Source of the DNA: UBA6100 sp049658145
GTDB taxonomy: Bacteria; Actinomycetota; Coriobacteriia; Anaerosomatales; Anaerosomataceae
DNA length: 6,608 nt
Assembly: GCA_049658145.1 (NCBI GenBank)
Contig: JBASOJ010000069.1
Span: 1 to 6,608, forward strand
Direction of reading: 5' to 3'
This document shows positions 6,414-6,608 of this stretch, piece by piece (position 1 is the first letter of the stretch; each line of letters opens with the position of its first letter). The position numbers and the translations under genes were made by a program. Under the pieces are notes generated by a model. That model worked only from the letters and a program-made list of their open reading frames with translations. It was not told the origin of the DNA and made no database searches.

Positions 6414-6608
6414 AGGCGCCGGCTTGCCCGGAGTTCGGCGGCACGGTCGCCTCGACGCGATAGCCCATGGCCCGGTAACCTCGAAGCCTCTTCTCCCACA
6501 TGCGCGCAAGCACCGGCAAGAGCGGGTCAACGTAGTCGTAGATGACGACCTCGCGTTTCTCGTCGTGCAGGCGGTGGAGCCTGCCAGCGTACTGCTGTAG
6601 CGTGCCGC
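6412..6608 (-). CDS. C-terminal end of a superfamily 2 (DEAD/DEAH-type) helicase, partial
   Basis: The gene enters from the right edge and ends at TGA 6414-6412, leaving 64 residues in the window. The visible protein begins GTLQQYAGRLHRLHDEK, which contains helicase motif VI (QxxGRxxR, the arginine-finger motif of superfamily 2), followed by EVVIYDYVDPLLPVLARMWE and KRLRGYRAMGYRVE. From memory this tail, with IYDYVD and KRLRGYxAxGY, is characteristic of the DEAD/DEAH helicase domains found in large proteins of TOTE-type conflict systems, often joined to an archaeo-eukaryotic primase domain. Related stand-alone phage or restriction-type helicases share the motif, so the TOTE link is an inference. 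The ATPase motifs and any N-terminal domains are outside the window. The final residues (TVPPNSGQAGA) look like a variable tail. Confidence 0.82.
   Translation of the reverse strand, partial: GTLQQYAGRLHRLHDEKREVVIYDYVDPLLPVLARMWEKRLRGYRAMGYRVEATVPPNSGQAGA

Noticed and set aside
6066..6530. Minus-strand open frame of 154 residues overlapping the VanZ gene and the helicase end
   Set aside because: It runs antisense to the VanZ coding region and in a different frame from the helicase, whose motif VI frame is far better supported.

Overview
The window reads as a high-GC bacterial chromosome fragment, possibly Actinomycetota. This rests only on base composition and protein flavour, so it is a low-confidence placement. 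It looks like an accessory, partly eroded region lying between two sequence junctions. At least three apparent single-base reading-frame breaks occur in 6.6 kb. The segment is therefore either decaying DNA or a sequence carrying indel errors.

Left edge (1-278): a perfect 14-bp hairpin, then an antisense remnant of a tRNA 3' end (T-loop, acceptor strand, CCA). Next comes a pair of tandem 12-mers inside a 38-bp stretch that recurs, 31 of 38 bases identical and in the same orientation, near the right edge at 6376-6413. Together these suggest an old integration site.

Minus-strand operon (4765 down to 279): three genes read right to left. First is a small polytopic membrane protein (4190-4765). 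Second is a chimera of a truncated exported PHP phosphoesterase-type domain and a second copy of the same membrane protein (2790-4151). Third is an exported CehA/McbA-type PHP protein fused to a von Willebrand factor A domain and a C-terminal beta-rich domain, with one frameshift (279-2779). The exported parts of genes two and three are paralogous, and so are the membrane parts of genes one and two. The locus therefore looks like a duplicated cassette of exported PHP protein plus membrane protein, with one copy collapsed into a fusion. A surface or cell-envelope role is inferred from the signal peptides, the VWA domain and the membrane segments.

Middle (4766-5252): about 490 bp with no convincing gene; it probably holds the divergent promoters.

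Plus-strand pair (about 5253-6272): the remains of a small exported protein, with a well preserved core but broken ends, followed 42 bases after its inferred stop by a VanZ-family membrane protein with a strong ribosome binding site.

Right edge (6412-6608): the last 64 residues of a superfamily 2 helicase on the minus strand. Its motif VI and tail resemble helicases associated with TOTE-type conflict systems. It runs off the window, so the most system-like gene here is mostly outside it.
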